Source: Sphaerotilus sulfidivorans
GTDB lineage: Bacteria; Pseudomonadota; Gammaproteobacteria; Burkholderiales; Burkholderiaceae_C
Length of the DNA: 45,771 nucleotides
Reading direction: 5' to 3'
Assembly (NCBI RefSeq): GCF_013426975.1
Contig: NZ_JACCPY010000029.1
Span: 1-45,771 of the forward strand
The notes below the pieces were generated by a model, which saw nothing but the letters and a program-made list of their open reading frames with translations, did not search any database and was not told the DNA's origin. Below are positions 36,045 through 45,000 of the stretch, piece by piece. The first letter of the stretch is position 1, and every line of letters starts with the position of its first letter. Position numbers and translations under genes: made by a program.

Positions 36045-37085
36045 ATGGCCCTCGTCCCCTACGCCCTCACCCGCCCCTTCCTGTTCGGCCTCGACCCGGA
36101 GGCGGCCCACGAACTGACGCTCGACGCGATCGCGCGCTTCCAGAACACGCCCTTGCAGTGCCTGTGGGCGCATTCGCGCGTCAGCGACCCGGTCAGCGTC
36201 GCCGGCCTGAAATTCCCGAACCGCATCGGCCTGGCCGCCGGGCTCGACAAGAACGGCCGCTGCATCGACGGCCTGGGCGCGATGGGCTTCGGCTTCATCG
36301 AGGTCGGCACCGTCACGCCGAAGGGCCAGCCCGGCAACCCCAAGCCGCGCATGTTCCGCCTGCCCGAGGCCGACGCGCTGATCAACCGCCTCGGCTTCAA
36401 CAACGAGGGGCTCGACAGCTTCCTGGCCAACGTCAAGCGTGCGACCAGCTTCCGCCGTGCCGGCGGCATCCTCGGCCTGAACATCGGCAAGAACGCGGTC
36501 ACGCCGATCGAGAACGCGGTCGACGACTACCTGATCGCGCTCGACGGCGTCTACCCGCACGCCGACTATGTGACGGTCAACATCTCCAGCCCGAACACCA
36601 AGAACCTGCGCGCGCTGCAGAGCGACGAGGCACTCGACGCGCTGCTGTCGCGGCTGCAGGAGCGCAAGCAGCAGCTCGCGCGCCAGCACGGCCGCAACGC
36701 GCCGATGTTCGTGAAGATCGCGCCCGACCTGGACGAGGCGCAGGTCAAGGTCATCGCCGCGACGCTGAGGAACAACGGCATCGACGGCGTGATCGCCACC
36801 AACACCACCATCGGCCGCGACGCGGTCAAGGGCCTGAAGCACGCCGAGGAGACCGGCGGCCTGTCGGGCCGGCCGGTGTTCGAGGCCAGCAACCGGGTGA
36901 TCGCGCAGCTGCGCGCCGAGCTGGGCGCGGGCTACCCGATCATCGGCGTCGGCGGCGTGCTGAGCGGCGCCGACGCACAGGCCAAGCTGCGCGCCGGCGC
37001 CGACCTGGTGCAGGTCTACACCGGCCTCATCTACCGCGGCCCCGCGCTGGCCGGCGAATGCGCCCGGGCGATGCGCAGCCGCTGA
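36045..37085 (+). CDS. pyrD: Dihydroorotate dehydrogenase (quinone), class 2
   Basis: A 346-residue membrane-associated flavoprotein for the fourth step of pyrimidine synthesis. An N-terminal helical hairpin that enters the membrane and binds quinone ([19 protein letters not shown]) marks class 2. FMN-binding and catalytic signatures follow: [48 protein letters not shown] with the catalytic Ser, TNTT, and [13 protein letters not shown] with [13 protein letters not shown]. Intact and of usual length. Confidence 0.97.
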   Translation: MALVPYALTRPFLFGLDPEAAHELTLDAIARFQNTPLQCLWAHSRVSDPVSVAGLKFPNRIGLAAGLDKNGRCIDGLGAMGFGFIEVGTVTPKGQPGNPKPRMFRLPEADALINRLGFNNEGLDSFLANVKRATSFRRAGGILGLNIGKNAVTPIENAVDDYLIALDGVYPHADYVTVNISSPNTKNLRALQSDEALDALLSRLQERKQQLARQHGRNAPMFVKIAPDLDEAQVKVIAATLRNNGIDGVIATNTTIGRDAVKGLKHAEETGGLSGRPVFEASNRVIAQLRAELGAGYPIIGVGGVLSGADAQAKLRAGADLVQVYTGLIYRGPALAGECARAMRSR

Positions 37086-37126
37086 ACACAGGGAACCGGC
37101 GCGCCCGGAATCGCTCCAATCCGACC

Positions 37127-37465
37127 ATGAACACACCCTCCGAAGCCCTCGGCCGCCTGTTCCGCCTTGTCGTGCGACTGTTCCTGGTCGCCGCCGGGGC
37201 GGTGTTCTTCTTCAGCCTGCTGCTGGCCGGGGCGATCGCCGCGCTCGGCTTCACGCTCTGGAGCCTGCTGCGCGGGCGCCGGCCGCTGGTGGCCGACATC
37301 TGGCGGGTGCAGCGCCAGATGCGCGAACGCGCCCAGGCTCGCGGCTTCGCCGGCGGCTGGTCGACACGCGCCTCAGGCCCGGCAGCCACCGCCCCCGAGG
37401 ACATCGTCGAGGTCCAGGCGCGGGAAGTCGTTCCTGGTCAGGGTCGCATCGGTTCGCGGTCCTGA
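37127..37465 (+). CDS. Small membrane protein of unknown function
   Basis: A 112-residue protein with one long hydrophobic region (about residues 10-48: [20 protein letters not shown] then [18 protein letters not shown]), which may form two helices. A basic segment [20 protein letters not shown] and a disordered tail follow. It starts at ATG 37127, 41 bases after pyrD on the same strand, and may be in its operon. I recognise no family beyond small Burkholderiales membrane proteins. Confidence 0.65.
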   Translation: MNTPSEALGRLFRLVVRLFLVAAGAVFFFSLLLAGAIAALGFTLWSLLRGRRPLVADIWRVQRQMRERAQARGFAGGWSTRASGPAATAPEDIVEVQAREVVPGQGRIGSRS

Positions 37466-37467
37466 AC

Positions 37468-37938
37468 TCAGTCCTGAACACGGGCAGACGTCGGTCCGCT
37501 GCCGTCCACTGACCAACGACCGGGCCCCCACAGCACCAGCCCGGCCAGCAGGCTGCCCCAGAACACATGCAGCATGAAGGCGGGTTCGGGCATCTCCGGC
37601 ACGCTCAGCACCGCCACCCCGTTCACCACCGACAGCCCCAGCGCCGCCACCCGTCCGCCCAGCCCGAGCACCAGCAGCACCGGCAGCAGCACCTCGCCGG
37701 CGGTGCCCAGCACCGCGGCGACCGCGGGCGACAGCAGCGGCACCCGATATTCCTCGGTGAACAGCAGCAGCGTGGTCTCCCAGTCGCGCAGCTTGGTCAG
37801 GCCGGCCAGAAAGAACACCTGCGCGACAAACAGCCGCGCGGCGAGCTGCGCCAGCGGCTGCAGCGCCTCGGCCAGCATGACGAAGGCGGCGTGGGCACGC
37901 CGCAGCGGCGCGGGCAGCAGGGCATCGGGTCGGATCAT
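37468..37938 (-). CDS. DoxX-family membrane protein of the bufferin locus
   Basis: A 156-residue DoxX/SURF4-like protein with four transmembrane helices (ARLFVAQVFFLAGLTKL, VLGTAGEVLLPVLLVLGLGG, VAALGLSVVNGVAVLS, MLHVFWGSLLAGLVLWGPG). The FLAGLTKLRDW motif is typical. The start is taken as ATG 37938, which has GGAG eight bases upstream; a GTG at 37947 overlaps that site and lacks a ribosome site. It is the last gene of the DUF2282-DUF692-DUF2063-DoxX set, the usual companion of bufferin-type operons, possibly acting in membrane redox or export. Its role is not established. Confidence 0.85.
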   Translation of the reverse strand: MIRPDALLPAPLRRAHAAFVMLAEALQPLAQLAARLFVAQVFFLAGLTKLRDWETTLLLFTEEYRVPLLSPAVAAVLGTAGEVLLPVLLVLGLGGRVAALGLSVVNGVAVLSVPEMPEPAFMLHVFWGSLLAGLVLWGPGRWSVDGSGPTSARVQD

Positions 37939-37966
37939 CTCGGTCACTCCGGAAGTTCAGAAACAT

Positions 37967-38803
37967 TCAGAAGGAAACCTGGTGGTGCAGGTCGAGCTGC
38001 AGCACCAGGCCGTCGGCCACCGCCGGCGCCAGCCAGGCGGCGAAATCGAAGGTATCGCCCGCACGCTCCAGCGCCTCGGCCAGCGGCCGGGCCGCGAGCA
38101 AGGCGGACCGCACGAAAGCAGCCACCGCCGGCGTGACGACCGCCACCCGCACCGCCCAGCCCTGGCGCCAGACGATCACCGTCTCGCCCCGGCCTTCGGC
38201 CAGCGCCGCACGGGCCTCGGCAAAGGCATCAGGCCGGTCGCGCACCGCCGGCTCATGGTGCGCGCGCCAGATCGATCCCGCCGGCTGGCGCCCCTCCAGC
38301 AGCGCCAGCCCGGGTGCGGCGCGCAGCACCAGCTGCTGCGCGTCGGTGTCGGCCAGGCGCAGCAGCGTGTCGGGCCGGGGCGCGTCGGCGTCGGCCGCCG
38401 CTGCGGCCTGCGCCACCGCGTCATCCAGCCGGGCGACTTCGGCCAGATACGGCAGATCGGCCAGCCGCTCGTCATCGGCCAGCGCCGCCGGCAGTCGCTC
38501 GCCCCAGCACGCCAGATCGGCGCAGGACGGCGGCGCCTCGCGCCAGTGGCGCGCCGCGACCTGCGCGAAGGTGTCCTCGCCGAGCAGCATCTGCACCGTC
38601 GGGTAGCGCGCCGCCAAAGCCCGCGCGGCATGCTCGTCCGCATTGGCGGCATAGGCGAGCAGCCCGCGTGCGGCATTCGCGCGCGCCAGCGGCCGCAGCC
38701 AGCCGGCCACACCGCGCACATCGCGCCGGCGCAGCGCATCCATCAGCAGCTGCTGGCGCAGCTGCTCGCGGCGGATCGCCTCATCGTCGGCCAGCCGGTT
38801 CAT
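37967..38803 (-). CDS. bufC: DUF2063 (BufC/HvfC-like) maturation partner
   Basis: A 278-residue protein. The N-terminal DUF2063 domain (about 10-100) has QQLLMDALRRRD and YAANADEHAARALAARYPTV followed by MLLGEDTFAQVAARHW, a fold once annotated as DNA-binding. In described systems it binds the precursor peptide and delivers it to the DUF692 enzyme. The C-terminal half resembles the HvfC extension. The ATG at 38803 overlaps the bufB stop in ATGA; the upstream frame is shadow. It lies directly between bufB and doxX. The assignment rests on domain pattern and neighbourhood. Confidence 0.85.
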   Translation of the reverse strand: MNRLADDEAIRREQLRQQLLMDALRRRDVRGVAGWLRPLARANAARGLLAYAANADEHAARALAARYPTVQMLLGEDTFAQVAARHWREAPPSCADLACWGERLPAALADDERLADLPYLAEVARLDDAVAQAAAAADADAPRPDTLLRLADTDAQQLVLRAAPGLALLEGRQPAGSIWRAHHEPAVRDRPDAFAEARAALAEGRGETVIVWRQGWAVRVAVVTPAVAAFVRSALLAARPLAEALERAGDTFDFAAWLAPAVADGLVLQLDLHHQVSF

Positions 38804-39702
38804 GCCAGCACCTCGCTCATCGCGGCCTGCGCACGCGCCGCCTCGTCGAGGAGCACATCCAGCGCCGGCAGGTCGGTGTCCCATTCGATCAGCGTCGGCA
38901 CCGCGCCGAAGCGCCGCACCGCATGGCGATAGACCGGCCAGACCGGCGCATGCACGCGGCTGCCGTGATCGTCGACGACCAGGCCGTCGTCGGCCACCGT
39001 GTAGCCGGCCAGGTGGATCTCGCCGACCGCACCGGCCGGGGCGGCGGCGGCCAGGCGGTCGATCCAGGCACAGGCCCGGCGGCCGGCCTCGGCATCGGCC
39101 GCTGCGGCCGGTGTGCCTGCCGGCTGCGCGTTCAGCGCGTTGACCACCAGATTGTTGACATCGAGCAGCAGGCCACAGCCGCTGCGCCGTGCGAGTTCGG
39201 CGAGAAAGTCGGCCTCGGCCATCGTGTCGTCGGCCCAGGCCAGACTGGCGCTCAGGTTCTCGACCAGCAGCGGCCGGCCGAGCCGCTCCTGCACCCGCTG
39301 CACATTGGCGACCATCACCGCCAGCGATCCCGGCGTGAAGGCCACCGGCAGCAGGTCCGCCCCATGCCAGACCGGCCGGCCGCGTCCCGGATCGACCCGG
39401 GCGAAGCTGGCGTGATCCGACACCCGCACCGGCTCGACTGCCGCCACCAGCGCGGCCAGGCGCGCCAGATGCTCGGCATCCAGCCCGGTGGCGCTGCCCA
39501 GCGACAGGCCGACGCCGTGCAGGCTGACCGCATGGTCGGCGCGCAGGCCCAGCAGCGCGGCGCGCGCCGCGCCCCCCTCAGCAAAGAAGTTCTCGCTGTG
39601 GACTTCGAGAAAGCCCAGCTCGGGCTGGCGGGCCCGCACCTCGGCAAGATGCGGGGCCCGCAGGCCGATGCCCGCGGCGGAAGGCGATGCGCTGCGCGTC
39701 AT
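38800..39702 (-). CDS. bufB: DUF692 multinuclear non-heme iron oxidative enzyme (BufB-like)
   Basis: A 300-residue MNIO-family enzyme (TIM barrel). It oxidises cysteines of a precursor peptide to thiooxazole or related heterocycles using two or three iron ions. The ligand set is visible: EVHSENFF, LHGVGLSLGS, VSDHASF, VENLSASLAW, LLLDVNNLVVNA, EIHLAGYT, and DDHGSRVHAPVW. All His/Asp/Glu/Asn positions expected of the family are present. It starts 5 bases after the DUF2282 stop and overlaps bufC, so the operon is tight. This is the BufB/MbnB/HvfB-type modifier. Confidence 0.93.
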   Translation of the reverse strand: MTRSASPSAAGIGLRAPHLAEVRARQPELGFLEVHSENFFAEGGAARAALLGLRADHAVSLHGVGLSLGSATGLDAEHLARLAALVAAVEPVRVSDHASFARVDPGRGRPVWHGADLLPVAFTPGSLAVMVANVQRVQERLGRPLLVENLSASLAWADDTMAEADFLAELARRSGCGLLLDVNNLVVNALNAQPAGTPAAAADAEAGRRACAWIDRLAAAAPAGAVGEIHLAGYTVADDGLVVDDHGSRVHAPVWPVYRHAVRRFGAVPTLIEWDTDLPALDVLLDEAARAQAAMSEVLA

Positions 39703-39707
39703 GGGGC

Positions 39708-39989
39708 TTACTTCTTCATCGTCATCGCGGCCTTGGCCTCATCGGCCGTCATGCCCTTGAGGTCCTTGCAGCTGCCCTTGGCGACGTACTTCCACTCGTC
39801 GGGCGCGTTGTCGACCTTGCTCTGGCCGGCGCAGGAGTGCGTGCCGGAGAGGTTGCCGCAGTCGTTCTGGCCGGCCTTGGCGATGCCGTAGCACTTCTCC
39901 TTGGACTGCGCCGCGGCAGGCGCGACCAGGCCGGCGGCCATCACAGAGGCCAGGGCGGACGACAGGATCAGGCGGGTGGTGGTGCTCAT
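39708..39989 (-). CDS. bufA: DUF2282 bufferin-type precursor peptide
   Basis: A 93-residue precursor. A long signal peptide (residues 1-28, TRLILSSALASVMAAGLVAP and AAAQ) sends it to the periplasm. The mature part has four cysteines: KCYGIAKAGQNDC, then THSCAGQS, then GSCKDLKGM, the BufA1/DUF2282 pattern. Described bufferins are ribosomal peptides whose cysteines are modified by a DUF692 enzyme and that bind copper in the periplasm. A GAGGAG ribosome site lies upstream of ATG 39989. First gene of the operon, divergent from the ECF sigma gene. Metal preference here is inferred. Confidence 0.9.
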   Translation of the reverse strand: MSTTTRLILSSALASVMAAGLVAPAAAQSKEKCYGIAKAGQNDCGNLSGTHSCAGQSKVDNAPDEWKYVAKGSCKDLKGMTADEAKAAMTMKK

Positions 39990-40044
39990 GAAGGACTCCT
40001 CGAAAAGATGCTCGGAAGGGTGAAACGTCGGGATCGACCCTGCT

Positions 40045-40074
40045 CTGTCGCGCCAGGGGCTGCGGTCCTTACAC
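40045..40074 (-). promoter_or_regulatory. Candidate ECF-sigma promoter of the bufferin operon
   Basis: On the minus strand GTGTAAGGA (40074-40066) and CGACAG (40050-40045) are separated by 15 bases and lie 56-85 bases upstream of the precursor ATG, in the gap shared with the ECF sigma gene. ECF promoters often combine a GTAA-type -35 with a CG-rich -10 at this spacing. The call rests on spacing and position only. Confidence 0.35.
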
Positions 40075-40104
40075 TGCGCGCATCTTTTTTTGGGCGCCCC
40101 TTCG

Positions 40105-40686
40105 ATGCGCGATTTCATGAGCGACTTCGCCACCCGGGTCCAGGCCCTGCGCCCCGAGCTGCTGCGCTATGCCCGCCACCAGCTGCGCCAGGACAGCTGG
40201 GCGGAGGATGCGGTGTCCGAGACGGTGCTGGCGGCACTGGAGCGGCCGCAGGCCTTCCAGGGCGGCTCGCAGCTCAAGACCTGGCTGGTGGGCATCCTCA
40301 AGCACAAGGTCATCGACCAGATCCGCCGCCACCGCCGCGAGTTCGCCCTGCCCTCGCGCGACGATGCGGACGAATCGCAGGATCTCGACGAGCTGCTCTT
40401 CCACCCGGACGGCCACTGGCGCGAGATGCCCGCCGACTGGGGTCAGCCCGGCCCGGCGCTGCAGCAGCGCCAGTTCCTGACGGTGCTCGACGCCTGCATC
40501 GAGCGCCTGCCCGGCCAGCAGGGCCGGATCTTCCTGATGCGCGAGTGGCTGGAACTCGAGACCGAAGAAATCTGCAAGGAAACCGGCGTCAGCGCGACCA
40601 ATCTGTTCGTGCTGCTGCATCGCGCGCGGCTGCGGCTGCGCGAGTGCCTGCAGATCCACTGGTTCGCGCCAGCGGCCGGGCGCTGA
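40105..40686 (+). CDS. ECF-type RNA polymerase sigma factor
   Basis: A 193-residue sigma70-family factor. Region 2 has LLRYARHQLRQDSWAEDAVSETVLAAL and the core contact FQGGSQLKTWLVGILKHKVID near residues 45-70. A longer than usual Asp/Glu-rich linker (ADESQDLDELLFHPDGHW) leads to region 4 (LPGQQGRIFLMREWLELETEEI and the helix-turn-helix TGVSATNLFVLLHRARLRLRE). It is divergent from the bufferin operon and followed by its zinc-finger partner, so it likely activates that operon under metal or oxidative stress. ATG 40105 chosen; a TTG at 40090 is an alternative. Confidence 0.9.
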   Translation: MRDFMSDFATRVQALRPELLRYARHQLRQDSWAEDAVSETVLAALERPQAFQGGSQLKTWLVGILKHKVIDQIRRHRREFALPSRDDADESQDLDELLFHPDGHWREMPADWGQPGPALQQRQFLTVLDACIERLPGQQGRIFLMREWLELETEEICKETGVSATNLFVLLHRARLRLRECLQIHWFAPAAGR

Positions 40687-40727
40687 GCGCCGCCGTATCA
40701 CTCACTCTCCCTCCCGACGGACACCCC

Positions 40728-40949
40728 ATGCGCAAGATGCCGCTGCTGCCCGACTGCAAGGAAACCACCCGCCTGGTGCTCGAGGGCGAGGACCGCCAGC
40801 TCCGGCTGCTCGAGCGCGCCGGGGTGCGGCTGCACTGGCGGATGTGCGCCGGCTGCGCCCGCTTCGGCCGCCAGGTCGAGCTGATGCGCGAGGCCATGGG
40901 CAGCTGGCGCCGCCATGCGGAGCCTCGGGAGAACGAGCCGGGCGAATGA
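40728..40949 (+). CDS. Small zinc-finger (zf-HC2) anti-sigma-like protein
   Basis: A 73-residue soluble protein with the short zf-HC2 pattern: DCKETTRLVLEGEDRQL near the start, then LHWRMCAGCARF with H-x3-C-x2-C. This is the ZAS fold used by anti-sigma factors to hold an ECF sigma. It lacks a membrane helix, so a cytoplasmic zinc or redox-sensing role is plausible. It follows the sigma gene by 41 bases. Similar small proteins accompany this sigma group in Burkholderiales. Confidence 0.8.
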   Translation: MRKMPLLPDCKETTRLVLEGEDRQLRLLERAGVRLHWRMCAGCARFGRQVELMREAMGSWRRHAEPRENEPGE

Positions 40950-41217
40950 GGCCGCAGCGCCGAAAGAAGCCCCCTGTTCACCCCTCTTTTGCACGAAACG
41001 GCAGGCCCGTGACACGGCGCAATCACGGCACCACCCGGCCGGTGCGGATGTGATCCGCCACGAATCCCGATGGATCGCACCCCGCCCAGAGATGGACGCT
41101 CAAGTTGCCCGCGATGCTGTCCGACATCCTCCCCATGCCCGCCCGGCACCATCGCGTCCGCAGCCCTGCGCCCTGTCAGGCGATGCCACCGACGTGCACA
41201 CGAGGAGTCGATTCCGA

Positions 41218-41775
41218 ATGAGCCAGAACCTGATGCCCGACGAAACCCGCCAGCAGATCGGCGGCATCGTCCGACAGCTCCATGACGCCCTGCAAACGCT
41301 CGGCTACGACGCCGTTCTGCACGAGGTCACCCAGGAGATCCCCGACGCACGCGAGCGGCTGGCCTATGTCGGCGCGATGACCGAGCAGGCGGCCGACCGG
41401 GTGCTGACCCTGGTCGACATGGCCAAGCCGGAATGCACCTCGCTGGTGGAGCAGGGGCGCGCGCTGCTGGCGGCCGATCCGCCACCCGACCAGCTCAAGG
41501 CGTTTGCCGAGCGCTCGGTCGAGGTGGCCAGCCTCCAGCAGGACGCGCTCAACGACATCATGATGGCGCAGGACTTCCAGGACCTGTCCGGCCAGGTGAT
41601 CAACAAGGTCATCAAGATCATCTCGCGCACCGAGAAGCAGCTGCTGGAGCTGCTGGTCAGCACCACGCCACCGCCCAAGGTGGAAACACCCGCAGTCCTG
41701 GAAGGCCCGCAGACGCCCGACAAGGCGATGAAGCAGGACGATGTGGACGACCTGCTGGCCTCGCTGGGCTTCTGA
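41218..41775 (+). CDS. cheZ: Chemotaxis phosphatase CheZ
   Basis: A 185-residue CheZ, which removes phosphate from CheY-P to reset flagellar rotation. The helical hairpin carries the conserved catalytic segment MMAQDFQDLSGQVINKVIKI (about residues 115-134), and the C-terminal CheY-docking peptide is DDVDDLLASLGF. It is shorter than E. coli CheZ (214). ATG 41218 has GAGGAG 12 bases upstream. The 268-base gap before it (40950-41217) shows no gene I can support. No cheY or flagellar gene is in the window. A strong terminator follows. Confidence 0.93.
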   Translation: MSQNLMPDETRQQIGGIVRQLHDALQTLGYDAVLHEVTQEIPDARERLAYVGAMTEQAADRVLTLVDMAKPECTSLVEQGRALLAADPPPDQLKAFAERSVEVASLQQDALNDIMMAQDFQDLSGQVINKVIKIISRTEKQLLELLVSTTPPPKVETPAVLEGPQTPDKAMKQDDVDDLLASLGF

Positions 41776-41847
41776 GCCCGCCTGCCGCCCCAGCCTTCTC
41801 CCGCCCTCCCTCGCCTGACCGCTTTCTCCCTGTCGTCTCCGACTTGG

Positions 41848-41891
41848 CGCCAGCCCTTCTTCAGAACAGAAGGGCTGGCGTCTGTTTTTTT
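41848..41891 (+). terminator. Rho-independent terminator of cheZ
   Basis: CGCCAGCCCTTCT-TCAGAAC-AGAAGGGCTGGCG is a perfect 13-base-pair stem followed by TCTG and a seven-T run. It lies 73 bases after cheZ and isolates the restriction gene downstream. Confidence 0.95.
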
Positions 41892-42020
41892 ACGCGCCGA
41901 CGTGCGGGAGTCGCCGATCTGAAACTGGCTGTATCCACTGACGCGCCTTGCCGCAGGAGAGACGGCAGCCGCTCCCTATGATGCCCGGCTTGCCGATCGG
42001 ATCATCACCAGGGAGACAGA

Positions 42021-45000
42021 ATGAACCACAGCAGCAGCAGCATCGGTACCGCTCCGCCCGCGGCCGACATCGAGACTTTCGTCACCCGCTGGCGCGGCTC
42101 GACCGCCTCGGAGCTGTCGACGGCGCAGAGTTTCACCATCGAGCTGTGCGAGCTGCTCGGCGTGCCACGCCCGCACGCGACCGCCGAGCAGGACTACATG
42201 TTCGAGCGCCCGCTGACGCTGATGCATGGCGACGGCACGAGCAGCGCGCGGCGCATCGACTGCTATCGCCGCGGCTGCTTCGTGCTGGAGTCGAAGAAGC
42301 TCGATCCGGGCGCACAGGCAGCCACGACCGGGCGCACGCGCAAGAGCTTCGACAACGCACTGCTGCAGGCGCTGTCGCAGGCCGAGGGCTATGTGCGTGC
42401 GCTGCCCGCCGCCGAGGGGCGCCCGCCCTTCATCGCGGTGGTCGATGTCGGCCATGTCATCGAGCTGTACGCCGAGTTCAGCCGCTCGGGCGGTGCCTAC
42501 ACGCCCTACCCCGACGTGCGCACGCACCGCATCCGGCTCGACGACCTGCACCGCCCGGAGATCCGCGAGCGGCTGCGCGCGCTGTGGCTCGATCCGATGT
42601 CGCTCGACCCGTCGCGCGTCAGCGCGCGGGTGACGCGGGCGGTGTCGGCCGAGCTGGCGGAGCTGGCGCGCAGCCTGGAGCAGGCCGGGCATCCGGCCGA
42701 GCTGGTCGCCGCCTTCCTGACGCGCTGCCTGTTCTCGATGTTCGCGGAGGATGTCGGGCTGCTGCCGCGTGACGACGACGGGCGAGGCGCCTTCGTCGGG
42801 CTGCTGACGCGCTGGCGTGACGAGCCGCCGCGGCTGGGCAAGATGCTGCAGGCGCTGTGGGCGACGATGGACAGCGGCGGCTTCAGCCCGGTGCTGGCGC
42901 AGGACCTGATGCGCTTCAACGGCAAGCTGTTCAAGGGCGGCGGGCAGCCGGGCTATGTGCTGCCGCTGACGACCGCGCAGATCGACGGCCTGCTGCGCGC
43001 GGCGCGGGCGAACTGGCGCGAGGTGGAACCGGCGATCTTCGGCACGCTGCTGGAGCGCGCGCTCGATCCGGGCGAGCGCCACGCGCTGGGGGCGCACTAC
43101 ACGCCGCGGGCGTATGTGGAGCGGCTGGTGATGCCGACGGTGATCGAGCCGCTGCGCGCCGAGTGGCAGCACGCGCTGGGCGCGGCGCTGGTGCTGGCGG
43201 GCGAGGCCGACGCGCTCGACGGCAAGAAGCGCGAGGACAAGCTGGCCGAGGCGCGCGCCGAGCTGCGGCGCTTCCATCACCGGCTGTGCCATGTGCGGGT
43301 GCTCGATCCGGCCTGCGGCAGCGGCAATTTCCTGTACGTGACGCTGGAGCACCTGAAGCGGCTGGAGGGCGAGGTGCTCGACCGGCTGGAGGCGCTGGGC
43401 GAGTCGACGCAGGGGCAGCTCGGGATGGAGGGCGGCACGGTGACGCTGCGCCAGATGCTCGGCATCGAGCTGAACCCGCGCGCGGCGGCGCTGGCCGAGC
43501 TGGTGCTGTGGATCGGCTGGCTGCAGTGGCAGATCCGCACCGGCGGGTCGCAGAGCGTGGCGGAGCCGGTGGTGCATGACTACGGGAACATCGAGTGCCG
43601 GGATGCGGTGCTGGCGTATGACGGGCAGGAACTGGCGACGGACGCGGACGGGCGCACGGTGACGCGCTGGGATGGCAAGACGACCAAGGTGCATCCGGTG
43701 ACGGGCGAAAAGGTGCCGGACGAGGCGGCGCAGGTGCCGGAGTGGCGCTACGTGAATCCGCGTCAGGCCGAGTGGCCGCAGGCGGAGTTCATCGTGGGGA
43801 ATCCGCCATACATCGGCGCCCGAACAATTCGCCAAGCGCTCGGGGATGGGTATTTGAAAGCTCTGCGCGGAGTGACGCCAACCGTGCCGGATAACGCTGA
43901 TTTCGTGATGTATTGGTGGGATAAAGCGGCTGCATTGGTTCAGTCGGGCGCTTGCAGGCAGTTTGGATTCATTACTACCAACAGTTTGCGGCAATCATTC
44001 AACCAGGCGGTTTTGTCAGCCAGATTGGGTGATGATATGGCGCTGACTTTTGCTATTCCAGATCATCCTTGGGTCGATGGGGCCGATGGCGCGGCTGTGC
44101 GTATTGCCATGACAGTGGGTGCGAAGAGTGCTGCCTCCGGTGATTTGCTCGAAGTGATCGACGAAACCAGTCAAGAGGATGGGGAGATCACAGTTTCCCT
44201 TCGGCTGACGAGTGGCCCTATCACGGCGGGCTTGCGTGTGGGCATCGATCCCAGTCAAGCGAATCCGCTCCGGGCCAACGCCGGTTTGTGTTGCGTGGGT
44301 TATCAGCTAACGGGGAAAGGCTTTGTTGTTGATGCTGATCAAGCTAGAAATTTAGACCCATTTTTTGGGCTGCCCGAGGCAAGAGTTCGCCAATTAATTT
44401 CAGGCCGTGACCTGACGCAATCTCCTCGCGGAACCTTTGCAATTGATTTGTTTGGTCTGACGGAAAAAGATTTACGCGATCAACACCCAGCACTTTATCA
44501 GTGGGTTTTTGACCGCGTAAAACCTGAGCGAGATCAGAATAGCCGGGCATCGGTTGCAGCGCGGTGGTGGATATTTGGTGAAGCTCGAAGCACTTTCCGA
44601 CCCGCATTAAAAAACTGTGGCTTGGTATGTGCCACCTCATTAACAGCCAAGCATCGAACCTTTGTTCAGGTAGCCGCTTCCAGTATTTGCGACAGCACAA
44701 CGGTGATTTTTGCTTTGGGTAGTGGGGCGGCCTACGGCGTGCTTTCCAGCCAAGTGCATGTGGATTGGGCACTGGCCGCAGGGGGCCGGTTGGGCGTGGG
44801 CAACGATCCGCGCTACAACAAAACCCGCTGCTTTGAAACCTTCCCCTTCCCCAGCGACGACACCGGCCTGACGCCCGAGCTGGCGCAAAAAATCGGCCAG
44901 CTCGCCGAGCAAATCGACGCCCACCGCAAAGCCCGCCAAGCCGCCCACGACGACGTGACCCTCACCGGCCTCTACAACGTCCTCGACAAACTGCGCCGCC

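Noticed and set aside
41976-43994. A 672-residue minus-strand frame over the restriction gene
   Set aside because: It is shadow of the N-terminal two thirds of the type IIL enzyme and ends where the AT-rich segment begins.
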